Shown here piece after piece: positions 10,451 to 21,700 of a DNA stretch of 64,000 bases. Within the stretch, counting starts at the first letter, position 1. The number at the start of each line of letters is the position of its first letter. A program made the translations under genes and the position numbers. The stretch is from Petrolisthes cinctipes (lineage: Eukaryota > Arthropoda > Malacostraca > Decapoda > Porcellanidae), in contig JAWQEG010003791.1 in assembly GCA_033782935.1 (NCBI GenBank), forward strand, positions 119,213 to 183,212, given 5' to 3'. The notes beneath the pieces are model-generated. The model saw only the letters and a list, made by a program, of their open reading frames with translations. It was not told the origin of the DNA and ran no database searches.

Positions 10451-12959
10451 CATGCCCTTCCATGCCCACTTTTAGTCTGGCTTTCATTACCCTTACCTAG
10501 TGTGGTGCTCCTCATGCACCCATGACCTTGATCCACCTCAGGCCTGGTACACTTTACTTGCCCGTGCCCTTTCTATTGTCTCCCAGATGCTATTAGACCC
10601 AAATTTAATTAAACCCAACATCTAGTATTAAAGATTGCATAGTATGAATTATATTGGAATGCATATACTGTATTCAAATTCCAGTAGAATTCCCATGGCA
10701 CTATGAAGTTCTTCCATGAACCACTTGTTGAAAACCATTGCCCTAGACTCCTAGAAGAAGAGAGTTGGGCACGCCACTTAAACAACAACTCAGACTTTAC
10801 AATTAAACCCCCCCTGCTACTTAAGGGTTAACTAAATGATAGCTGAGGTGGTTCAGAGTTAATTTGTTGTACAGAAAAGTGATCTAAATTTCCTGAGAAC
10901 TGCATAATAGAATGGAGAAAAAATGTTCATTATGTTTTTGCAATTTTATATTTTTTTTTCTAGTGTACTGTATCTAGGGATAGTACCGAGTTCCCAGCCA
11001 TCAGGATTAGGGGAGAGCTTGGAGTGTGGTGTTTTGCCAGGATTGATTTCTATTCTCTTGAAAGTGATGAGGTGACATGGATATGCTAGCAGAATACTGT
11101 ACTGTAGTTAAGCTTTGATTGTCAGAAATAATCAAATACCCTAATAGTAGTGGCCTAGTACTTTTTTATATATATATATATAGGCTCTCAATACTAATTG
11201 AATATAATATTATTTTTTTCTACTTTGTTTAATTTGTTGATTTTTCTGCATTGCCTCATAATGCATAAATTTTGTGCTGTGTTCATAATATGCTTCTAGT
11301 TATTCATTGCAAGGGTATAATTTTGTGAGAATGTGATAAAAGTCCCAAAGTTAGCTGCACATGTATAAAACGGTCAAGCAAATACAGAACTGGTCTTCTT
11401 GTCTGATTACAAAAACATCTGATGGAAAATGATTAAGATGTCTTTCAAATCATCATTATTTAAGCAATATAAAATCATTTTTGTTTCCACTGTACCTATA
11501 GCTTAAATCAAATTAATGATGCCATCTGTAAACTAAGTAGGCTACAGTACTTTATTGGTATTACAGTTTGTGAAAGAATGAATAGCTTAAAACTGCAACT
11601 GAATATTACAGTATTGTATGACAATGCAAAAAAAAAGAAGGTACTACACTACTACAAGTTTTTAAGTCTTAGAGAATGGGGGTATCAATAAAAAAACCTT
11701 CTCTTATTATTGTGTTTATACAGTATACCCTTCCAGTCCAGACGTCTGCTACTCTGCTGGCATTGTTGGTATCCAGTTAAGATAAAAATTCACTCCAGTT
11801 TGGCTAATGTTTCTAGATTTATTGTGTGAATATGAGGTTTTTGACATTAGACTGGACATGAAGGCATTTCCATATACTGTACAGTATTATGAATATAGAT
11901 TCATATAAGGTATATTGTTCCCTTTGCCTTGGTAACTTGGATTCCAGGCTTAAATGCATATAAACTGGGTGGAAAAGAGGGGATCAGCTAGGTTTAATGT
12001 TACCTCGCACCACTTTGTTCACTCCTCGTTGCCAAACAGTAAACGGGTGGTGTGAGACTGAGTTATTAGTGCCTCCTATAATGCTTCTATAACTTAGAGG
12101 TGAGCTAATGTTATGGTTTGACGTCTTCAATTGTCCCTCCTTTCCTTCAAGCAGGTTCTTGTCAGTATCTCCGGTTTAGCCTTTTCTTCAATTCTAGTTC
12201 AACAGAACGTATTTGAACTGTATTTCTATCATGTAGGAAGAAGTAAAGTTCTGCTCAAACTTCTAATCTGTATATAGCCTATCTAATGCATTTCATTAAC
12301 CATTCCTCACAGGAAGGGTATTAATGCCTGTGGTGGAGTGGTTAGTACGTTTAGGGTTTGGGCGCCCCTTCGGACTCTAGCCGCTCTTTCGATTATTCAA
12401 CCTGACCCTCCATTATTTCTTGATTTCCTTCGTGCTTGTATTTATTCTGATTCGTACTACAGGGTCTTCCAGGCCTAGCTCGGTCTTCTCTACTCCTATT
12501 TAGCTGAATTTTACTACGATGACATATGCACGACATATCGTTATTATTTGCTCCTGCACTGGATTCCTCTAGAATGCTCGATGGAATATTGGTTTGGTTA
12601 GTTCGTGGCATAAAGTGAACGATGACAAACGTATCGGCATCCACATGAATGCAAAGAAATTTTAACTTAATATATATACAAGCTGGTAAGCAGAAAAATT
12701 TCCTCGCCTTTTATCACGAGGTTTGGACGCCCTTGGAAACCCTGCTAGTACATGAATTATAAATAAATAAAAAATTACTATAATGAATATAATAAATAAA
12801 CGCACGGAAACAGACAAAACTAAAATCAGTGGGAAAGATCGTTCGCTCTTCAGCCCTGAAATTTCCTAAGTTTCTATAGAAAAAATGTTTCTTTGTAATA
12901 TTTAAGACATTTTGAAATAAGAAAGTATTCAATTAGTCACAAAAATCTACCTAATTATG
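10451..12959. other. CNTD1 3' region and spacer
   Basis: Contains the presumed 3' UTR. AATAAA at 11687-11692 is one candidate poly(A) signal, and nearer ATTAAA variants occur around 10.6-10.8 kb. A hAT-like end (AAAACCATTGCCCTAGACTC) lies near 10.73 kb without a visible partner. A SINE copy lies at 12315-12505. The rest is AT-rich with no gene. Confidence 0.5.
12315..12505 (+). repeat. tRNA-derived SINE, copy with the best head
   Basis: The head GTGGTGGAGTGGTTAGTACG matches a pol III A box (TGG-x-x-AGTGG). A degenerate B-box region, GGGCGCCCCTTCGGACTC, follows about 25 bp later. The body has CTCTTTCGATTATTCAACCT, TTTCCTTCGTGCTTG and CTACAGGGTCTTCCAGGCCT. The same blocks in the same order occur at 1.9, 2.4 and 50.9 kb. 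Such repeats are transcribed by pol III and mobilised by LINE proteins. Confidence 0.55.
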
Positions 12960-12984
12960 TGCGGATACATACATGTGTGTGTAG

Positions 12985-13065
12985 GAGGACGGTGAGGGGA
13001 GGAGGCACTCGGCCAGTCAGCTGTCAGAAATCTGCATTACACTGTTTACATCAGGTGGTACAAAG
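12985..13065 (+). promoter_or_regulatory. Speculative clathrin light chain 5' exon or promoter
   Basis: The clathrin light chain start codon lies 8 bp after an acceptor, so a non-coding exon must lie upstream. This GC-richer patch after a purine-rich run contains CCAGTCAGCTG (initiator-like) and ends at TACAAAG|GTCAGT, a reasonable donor. The choice is positional; other sites between 10.5 and 15.5 kb are possible. Confidence 0.2.
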
Positions 13066-13489
13066 GTCAGTTTACGTTATATTTTGACACATGATACTTT
13101 TTCCATTGATATATATAGATGAGAAATGTTTGTCCTGTGTTTTTTCTCTATATGGGGTGTGGGTGAGGTGTTGGAAATGGAGTAAAAGTTATAAATGAGG
13201 ATGTTGGTCAGTGTCATATTATACTGGGTGATGTGGTGGTCGACTGCAACGCTGTGTATTACTCCACCACGACTAATTATAGTGTCTTACCAGTTTATAC
13301 AGTAACAAGGGTCATTATTGTAACGTACACAGTTTAATATTAGCCTGGGGTAAGAACTTAACCGGCCTTTTTAACTCTTGACATATATATATTGGTTGAC
13401 GAGTCTTGTGTCCAAACGAATTTTAGTGTGTCATTTCCGGTATTTAAGTAGGATTGATTTGGTCATCAAGGTAATTGGTAAATATTGAA

Positions 13490-13890
13490 TGAATTACCGT
13501 TATTGGGTACGGTTTTTCTACCTTCATTACCCACTTATTCAGACCATTCTAAGACTATTTTCTTCTATGGCATTTTCTCGGCAAATGCCCCATTTCCAAG
13601 ATAGGGCTTATTCAAATGGGGCATTTTGAAATTAGCCTGACCTTACCTGACCTGACCTGACCTAACCTAACCTAACCTAACCTAACCTAACCTAACCTAA
13701 CCTAACCTAACCTAACCTAACCTAGACCGCATCAGACTACCGGGACCTAACCTGGGCAGACTACCGGGACCTAACCTGGGCAAACTACCGGGAAATAACC
13801 GTGGTAAAGTACAGAAAATGACCGGGCCAAAGTACTGGGACCTAGCCGGATCTGGCAACACTGCTACAAAACGGTAATTCTTTCAATAAA
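13490..13890. repeat. Foldback repeat, left arm
   Basis: Block beginning around TTCTACCTTCATTACCCAC, running through GGCATTTTCTCGGCAAATGC, the CCTAA tract, tandem units with GACTACCGGGACCTAACCTG, and ending CTGGCAACACTGCTACAAAA. Its reverse complement recurs at about 15060-15300 and part of it recurs directly at 15310-15425 and 13975-14050. Confidence 0.7.
13643..13724 (+). repeat. Interstitial telomere-like (CCTAA)n tract
   Basis: A core of 12 perfect CCTAA units (13661-13720), preceded by variant CCTTA/CCTGA units. TTAGG/CCTAA is the ancestral arthropod telomere repeat. Here it is internal and embedded in a dispersed repeat rather than at a chromosome end. Confidence 0.85.
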
Positions 13891-14058
13891 TACCAGGTAA
13901 TTTTGTTGTTCTCTTCCAATTATTTTGACCAATCTAATTAGCTCTTCTGGGTTATAATCAAAAGAAATAATATATGGTAATTATTTTTAGTACGATGTTT
14001 CTACCCTCTTTACCCACAAATTTATACCATTCTAAGACACTTCTGTATTTATCTAAAC

Positions 14059-14609
14059 CAGTGGTTCTTAAACTTCTTTGCCTCACGCCCCCCTCTGCAT
14101 TATGTATAGATCCCCCCCCCCCATCCCTTAAAATGTTTACCAAACAGTATACAGTGTACTTTGAAATTTTGGAAATTTGTGCCCATTGTGGAGCATTTCG
14201 AAACCATATAAGAGTTATAATGAGAGCCTTACATAGTATATAATTATATGGATGGATGATAGATATTCACAGAAAACAGGAAGAAGAAAAATATAATGAA
14301 ACCAAATTACATTTTACTTTCATGAATTGAATTCTTGGCAGTATTTCAAGTTATGGGTCCCGCAGAGGGCCGCTCATGGGTAGCATAATATGCGGGGGAT
14401 CCAGGGGAGGATTAGGAAGGGGGTTAGGATAAGGGTGGATTGGGTCAGGGACTGTGGGTTGAGGATTAGGATTGGGAGGTAATGATATATATATATATAT
14501 ACATGCATGCATGTATATACATATATATACATGCATGCATGTATATACATACATACATACATACATACATACATACAGGGTGTCCCTTGACTTTCCTTTC
14601 CCATTTTGT

Positions 14610-14701
<92 letters not shown>

Positions 14702-14782
14702 GAGAGAGAGCGAGAGAAGCAAAAAAGAGAGAGAGAGAGGGAAGAAAAAAGAGAGAGAAGAAAAAAAAAAGAGAGAGAGAAG

Positions 14783-14828
<46 letters not shown>

Positions 14829-14876
14829 ACTGACTGACTGACTCACTGACTGACTGACTGACTGACTGACTGACTG

Positions 14877-14932
<56 letters not shown>

Positions 14933-15052
14933 GTGGAAACAGTGTTAAAGTTTTTGGCAATTTTGCAAAAATTAACATCACAGATTATTTACCAAAACCC
15001 TGCTCTCAACCCCCCTGGAAGTTTCTGGTGTCCCCCAGTTTAAGAACCACTG
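14059..15052. mobile_element. Non-autonomous hAT-like element
   Basis: Terminal inverted repeats CAGTGGTTCTTAAACT (left) and AGTTTAAGAACCACTG (right) bound 994 bp. The flanking octamers ATCTAAAC (14051-14058) and ATCTAGAC (15053-15060) differ at one base, as expected for an 8-bp hAT target duplication. There is no transposase; the interior has C-rich subterminal sequence and a large block of microsatellites. It inserted into a pre-existing foldback repeat. Confidence 0.75.
14486..14935. repeat. Compound microsatellite block
   Basis: In order: (AT)n with ACATGCATGC inserts, (ACAT)n, a short unique piece, (AT)n at 14612-14696, GA-rich at 14700-14825, (ACTG)n at 14824-14877 and (ACTT)n to about 14931. 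It lies wholly inside the hAT-like element. The open frames here are low-complexity artefacts. Confidence 0.9.
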
Positions 15053-15059
15053 ATCTAGA

Positions 15060-15425
15060 CTGTTGCCATTTTGTAGCAGTGTTGCTGGGTCCCAGTATTT
15101 TACCCAGGTTAGATCCCGGTAGTTTGCCATGGTTAGGTCCCGGTAGTCTGTTGCGGGCTAGGTTAGTTTAGGTAAAGTCAGGCTAATTTCAAAATGCTCT
15201 ATCTTGGAAATGGGGCATTTCCAAAGAAAATGCCATAGAAGAAAAGTATCTCAGAATGGTAAAAACATCGTATTAGAAAACGGTAATAGAATAGATAATT
15301 ACCTTATTCTCTATGGCATTTTCTTCCCGTGGTAAAGTACCAATACCTGACCGGGGCAAAATACTGGAACCTAGCCAGATCTGGCAACACTGATACAGAA
15401 CGGCAATATATTAGATAAATACCTA
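15060..15425. repeat. Foldback repeat, right arm and direct copy
   Basis: 15060-15300 is the reverse complement of the left arm: TTTGTAGCAGTGTTGCTGGG, then GATCCCGGTAGTTTGCC, then CTATCTTGGAAATGGGGCAT. From about 15310 a direct copy follows: GTGGTAAAGTACC, CTAGCCAGATCTGGCAACAC. It ends about 155 bp before the clathrin light chain coding exon. Confidence 0.7.
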
Positions 15426-15589
15426 AAATATGAACTGTAATCATGTAAGTTATAGTGGCAGCTCTGAACTTGATACCAATATTAAAATGAAAACAATATA
15501 TATAAGCCTTACCTACTCATTGTTTAATATACTGTATAACTTCAATATTTATAATATAACTTCAAAATTTCTTGATTGCAGTGCAGAGA

Positions 15590-15758
15590 ATGGACGGTTT
15601 TGGAGACAGTTTTGTGCCCCCAACTGAGGGAGGAACTGAAGTGGACCCGGCAGCAGAATTCCTTGCCCGAGAGCAAGATCAGCTGGCTGGGCTTGACGAC
15701 GATATTGTGCCAACAACAGAAGCTGTGAATGCTGAGGAGAGTCAGCCGCCCCAGCCTG
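15590..15758 (+). CDS. Clc: Clathrin light chain exon with start codon
   Basis: Acceptor CTTGATTGCAG at 15581; ATG at 15590 follows 8 nt of 5' UTR (or fewer if a second AG at 15585-15586 is used). It encodes MDGFGDSFVPPTEGG and the conserved DPAAEFLAREQ element, and ends CCTG|GTCAGT in phase 1. Confidence 0.93.
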
Positions 15759-18700
15759 GTCAGTCTGCACTAGTCTAACCCGACACCCCTCGTGCTTTTC
15801 ACGCAACTAATTTTAGTTCTTTCAGAAGCTTCTCTTGTGCTTGCAATTTTTGCTATGCTCATACTTTTCACATAGGTAATTTTGTTTGTTTTCAGATTCC
15901 TACATTTACCTATTAAAATGATAATTTATGCATTTAATTTACAGCCTGATCTGTCCATAATACCATCACATTCCTTGTTCTAATTGCACATACCGGTATA
16001 CTTCACATTTTAGTTTCACTCTTAATATCCAACATATTACCCATTCCTTTCTGTTATTTTTCAAAGTTGGTAATATACCTTTGCTATCATTCATCATTCC
16101 TAACTCCTTAACACCATTTTTTCCCTTTCAAGTTCATGCCCACCTCATGTCTGACAATCCTCTCCTTACCCCTAATCTAAAACACCTGACTGACTTTTTT
16201 ATTCCTCAGGGCTGAAACAATACAGCATCAAATCAATTTTACTACATATATTTGATTACATTATTGTTATTCAAACTATTGTGTTTTATCTACTAATTAT
16301 GATGTTACACTAACATTATTAATGCAAAGAATTATACAATACTGTACTTTGAATATTGTGTAGTAGTCATAATATACAGTACAGTAAAATATGGTGGGTT
16401 TACCTACTGCATTTGTTAAAGTACAGCTCCAATCGGAATATCCCAGAACAATTGTAGATAGCATATCATCCTTATTAGACTAAATTCTTTTCATTCCTAC
16501 TTACCTAATATATGGTTAGTTGTGCAATCACAATTTGATAAATGATTGAGCGGCTTTTCAGAACTGTTTCTATTAAAATATCACAAAAATACTTATAATA
16601 ATTGAATGGAAATGAACCCATGATAAGTAATGCATAAATGGGATTGAAAATAACTTACCAGGTGGGTATACTGAACACTGTACCACTTATTTTTGTTGCA
16701 AGTTGTGTATTGCAGACCACTGCAGTTCAAATGAATGAATCACATTTACTATGAACATTCTTATAGGTGAGTATGCCAGAGTGTATTTTAATGAGTGGAT
16801 TTAAGAATCAGCAGAAGACTTCAAGCTCCGGTACTTGTAATATTTAGGAATCATTGATCTTATGTACACAGCATAGAGTTAATGGATATATTGGTTGGAA
16901 TGAATCTTGTCTGGTTGTGTACAAGTGTTCAAACAGACTCACACATCATTAGGTAAATACTGTACCATTGGTATGCTGTAGTTATGTGCCTGCAAATTTT
17001 CTGCACTTTTCTTCAGATAAGATAATTGTAACATATTATTTTTATGGCATAAAGGCAAATGATAGTTCTCCTCACTTTGTTTGGGAGATTTTCTCTGTTT
17101 TTTTGAAGTAGCTTCAATCATTAGTGGTACAAAAGAGTTAGTATTGTTTAGGAATAGAATTACAAGCAGACTTCTGTGTCCTGTATGTTTATTTTGATAT
17201 AATATATCTTGCACTTACATTTTTAATATTACAAATCTATGCATGTACCGTAAGAATTATGTCTTTAAATTTTCAAGCTTCACTCATTACGGGTTTTATA
17301 TTTTGTGAAGCTCATTTTAAGAGTCAGTACGGTACTGCCTGATCAGTGTCATGAGGATAGTCAGTATTCTCTGTGTAATCTTCAATTGACATATCTTGTA
17401 CCAAAGGGTTCAGTACTAAAATAATGTATATCACAATACCTTTGTACAGTAAGTGACATTCTCCACTTTAGCTGGCTGGAAACATATTCATACTTTTTAG
17501 GCTGTCAGGTACAATTGATAAAAAAATATTGGTGTACAGTCAGTGTTTTATGCCTACGAGTTGATCTATTGAACAAGTGAATTAATCAGAGAGACATAGA
17601 AAGGTAATTACAATCCCAATACAGTATACTAATTAAGAGAGGGTTGACATAAAAGAGAATAATGCCTTATAAGCTCCTTAGTATTTTTGAAAGTTCAGTA
17701 CAGTACAGTATTCATTTATTTCTCCAGGGAGAGAAATTAGGGCATGAATGCATGATGTATCTCTCCTATGGTGTACACAACCATGATATGAGATGCATGA
17801 ATAATACATCTTCATGAACTACTAAGATGATTTTTCCACTTGAGTTATGGTTATGAAAAGATATATTATGTTGCATTTACTGTTTATTTAATAGTATGAT
17901 GCATGTGGCTGTGTATGATGAAAATTGCACTAAGTGGTTTGAAGGTTTGAGGTGTTCACATGCACTTTGCTGTGGTGTCCTTTGTTGTGATGTACAGTCT
18001 TTTGCTTCTTATGTTCTCATTTCACTCACTATATTTTGTTATTACCCAGGATTTATTCATTCAGTGATTGGCTGTGGTTTGGGGTATGACTGCCTTGCTC
18101 CATGTTGTGTTTGCACAAAAGCTTCACCACCCGAAGCCAATACCACAGAACTTGCTCAAAACTCAACTCAATACACAATACTGTAGGAATATCCCCTGTT
18201 ACTGTGATTACAGTAGTTTGGTACAGTATAGTTATAGGTACCAGGTTTTTCTTATTTTTGTGTTTAAGAGCATAAGTGATATTTTCAAGATTTTCACTGT
18301 GGATCCAGTCATCTGAATGGTTTCCACCAACCAAGGCAGTAAAATTAGTTTATCTCTTAACCCCTAAAGTGTGTGTACGCTCTCCAGCGGTGGCATATTT
18401 TACAAAACGTAAACAAACCTTTGGTGGCTAGTAGCTTATAAACCACTAAACCTACAAGAATAAATGATACATGATATTGAAGTACAAACCTTTACCTGTC
18501 TCCTGATGTACTTGTGAAGACTATATGGACATCTGTAGGACGGGCAGCTAACACGGAATGACCACTCAAAGCACACTTTTACACTCCTTTGTCAATAGAT
18601 TCTGTCTTCACACTCTCAGCGCATTGACTAGACTGAGTGGGGTTGGATCAAGAGAGGGCAGGGACTTGTGGCTTGGTGGCCAGCCAAGGCTACCTCTACC

Positions 18701-21700
18701 ATGAGAAAATCAAACTAGTTGTTAGCCGCACAAATTTGAAAATTGCGTTGACGACATATGTCATCACCCGCGGTCACCACCACTTGTTAATCGTGACGAC
18801 ATATGTCGTCACCCGTGGTTTAAGGGTTAAATCCAAGTTGCTGTATTGATACAATATATAGTAGTTGTGTCATGCATCTGATAGCATGATATTGTCAGTA
18901 TTATTTGAAAGGCCAAACATTCTATTCAGGCAGCAACGATGAATACTTTACTGTCAATAATACTCTGTTTTGAGTTTCAGAAAGTAAATTCTGTTGCAGA
19001 CCACTGTTTAGTTAATTTATAAGGGAGCTGATTATAATTGACTCCTGTACTGTCCACATATCAAAGTAATGCTCCCAGCTGCCCACTATACAGTATGTTA
19101 TTTACAAGATATATACATCATATTCTGACATATCCTCATATATAGGTTACCTTCCATCTTAATCTCCGGGAATAATATTTGCAATTTGTGACATAGTATT
19201 ATCGTTGGTTATGCATTGTGCAAGATAAATTGGCAACAAAGGAATGGTAGGAGGAGGTGTGAAAGCAGAAAGTTTTTTTACACAATCTCATGGTGAATTC
19301 ATAATAAAAATTATGCTTTGTTACATCACTACAAGTCACTCTACCGTAAATGGTATGTCGGTATGTTGTAACTCACCTGGGTACTCTTTCTATCTTTGGA
19401 GTGTTAGAGCTACATTTTAAATTGACAAATATTCTTGTGTGCTACAGTATATATTCTCTGAATTTCTGAAACAAAGCCAAGTGAATTAACTGTTATTGTT
19501 GAAGTTCCTCAAACTGACTGGTTGAAACAAAATTTGAGTCCTGGTCCAGGTTTTTTAATAGGGCTCTCAGGGAATGTATCTTGTGTGTTTGTGTACAATG
19601 CAGTTTTCCATAATGTAATTAACAGTGTTGGGTGCTGTGTTTCATCCTGGACAAGCATCCAGGACCATGACAAGTCCATTGAGCCTCTTCTGATAGGTCA
19701 GTAAGGCTGGGCGGTGCCCACATTGCAGCTTGGTCAGGTGGACTCCGTTCTCATAGGCAATGGAGGATTCAGAAGGATGGGTGTCAGGAGGCTGTTCAAG
19801 CAGCTGAGTGTTGTTCTTGAGTGAGTGGAACTGAACGGTGTAATCTGAGTACGGATATGCTTCTGGAAGCTGGTTTGGGGTAGGTGAGGTGGAAATATGA
19901 TGACATAAGCTGTCTTTTTTAGTGACATGTGCTGTGGGTTTGTGGAAAACACAGCAAGTGTTTGTGTACCTCTCAGGTCAAGGTGATTTAGAGTACTGTA
20001 CCATCATATATGTAGATTGTTGCAGACTGCATAGAGAGATGACTGGTTGTAGTTAAAACCCATTCATGATAAGTAGCAAAGAGTATAGAGTTAAGCAAAC
20101 AAGATGCAGCTGAGCTAAAAAACTGAATAATTGAAGCACAATGTGATCGATGCCACTTGTATTTACTAAACCTGAGAGTTAACTTATAGTACTGCCAGGT
20201 ATTGATAATCATTATTAATATTATATTGGATTTCCCAGGATGTTAAATGTTATTATAATTCATCTCTAGTCCAAAGTTGTTGGACATCCAAGTATTGATA
20301 TCAACATTAGCTTACCCTCAACAGTGGTTTTTAACTGCACTGTTTGATTATAACTAGGAAATGGATTGAAACAATATGCTGTCCACCCACTAGAAAAAAA
20401 TGTCTGCACCTTGGTTCCCTTGGATATTGAATGTACACTAACTCCCTTTGTCTTGGTACAATATTCACTTGGTTTGTTTGATATGTCATATTGTGCAAAG
20501 CCAGAATGGTGCAGACAGATATTTTGTACAGTACTGTATTGATAGTTGAGTTTGAGACGGTGATGCCCCTGAAGCAGTTTTTCCACAGCCATTAGGGTAA
20601 ATTTCTGATGATTGAAAGATCCTGTTTGAGGAAATGAGCAATAGTGTACTGTATATGCAATACTGATTGTAAAAGTTTTCATGCATTCAAACTTTGTAGG
20701 GTAATGTCCTACAATTATCCATGAAGCATCAGAAATTTATAACATTGGCTGTAAAAAGATGCAAATACTACATCTGTGGTGTGCAAGTATAGTAAAATGC
20801 GTTAAGTTTCTTCACATTTTCTTGGCCAGTACACCCTGCCAGTTTACTGTTTGAGAGGTTTGGAAATGTCTCCTAAAAACCACACAGATAACTTGGTCAG
20901 TAGTAAGCCTGCTTCCTCCAATTCTGATTGGGTGATAGATATTCATGATTAACCTGTCAGATTGAAAAGTGGGTGGGGGTGATGGAACAAATGAGTGTGA
21001 AAAGACGGTAGTGTTGTGGCTCGGTGTGTGAAGCTAAAACTGCCTGCATGAGACCAGTGCATGAAGGTGTCCTGCTCCCCCAGACCTGAATGGGGAAGCT
21101 GACCTGTTTGGGGGGGCCCCGCCTGCCCCCGACCTGGACAGCTTTGAGATGCTGGGTGGAGATGAGATGCCCCAAGGTTAGTGTCACACATGGTTGTGCT
21201 GCTTTTGTCTGCCATTCAAGGCTAGGCAGGTGCAAACATTTTAAGGTGTTTTGCCTATAAGGCCTAGAAGTCATTAAATAGATCTTTCTGTGCTCTTTTA
21301 TTTTCTCATGATGCTCAGGAGTCGTATAATAGGTTCTATTATATTTTGTTGTTCATTATAATTTGTTATCCTTATTTTCAGCCTCACTTTTACACTTGGT
21401 ACTGTACTGGCATTGATACTGTACCTCTTCGTATTTATAGTAATATGCAATATACAGTATATCAGATTGATCACACAGTACTGTATTATTGAGTACCTTC
21501 ATTCTAAGTTTACAGATGCAATATTTACTTTCCAAATACAGGTACCCTGTGCCAGACATTTATAGGTATTTATTTTCTTTCATATGACTTAATAGGGCAA
21601 TTGTCCGTTAGCTTTTCTTCTCTTTAGGATTGTGACTTCTCAGGTATCAGTGACTATGCAGTTTAATTTACATTTAAAAAGACTGTGTCGGTTGGTTTGA

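Larger units (their letters stand above)
15759..21083 (+). other. Clc: Clathrin light chain intron after exon 1
   Basis: A 5.3-kb AT-rich intron. Recognised contents: a TTAA-flanked MITE at 18361-18826 and a foldback MITE at about 20381-20532. Other stretches, including the frame at 17896-18186, show no coding signature. Confidence 0.75.

Noticed and set aside
13643..13724. True chromosome end or fusion point suggested by CCTAA repeats
   Set aside because: The tract is short, flanked on both sides by a dispersed repeat, and the same arrangement recurs at 46.9 kb.
14374..14846. Several 70-126 codon frames of Ile/Tyr, Arg/Glu or Ser/Leu repeats
   Set aside because: Pure translations of AT, GA and ACAT microsatellites inside a hAT-like element.
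20266..20682. 138-codon - strand frame
   Set aside because: Overlaps a foldback MITE with a second copy at 23 kb; composition is not protein-like and no family is recognisable.
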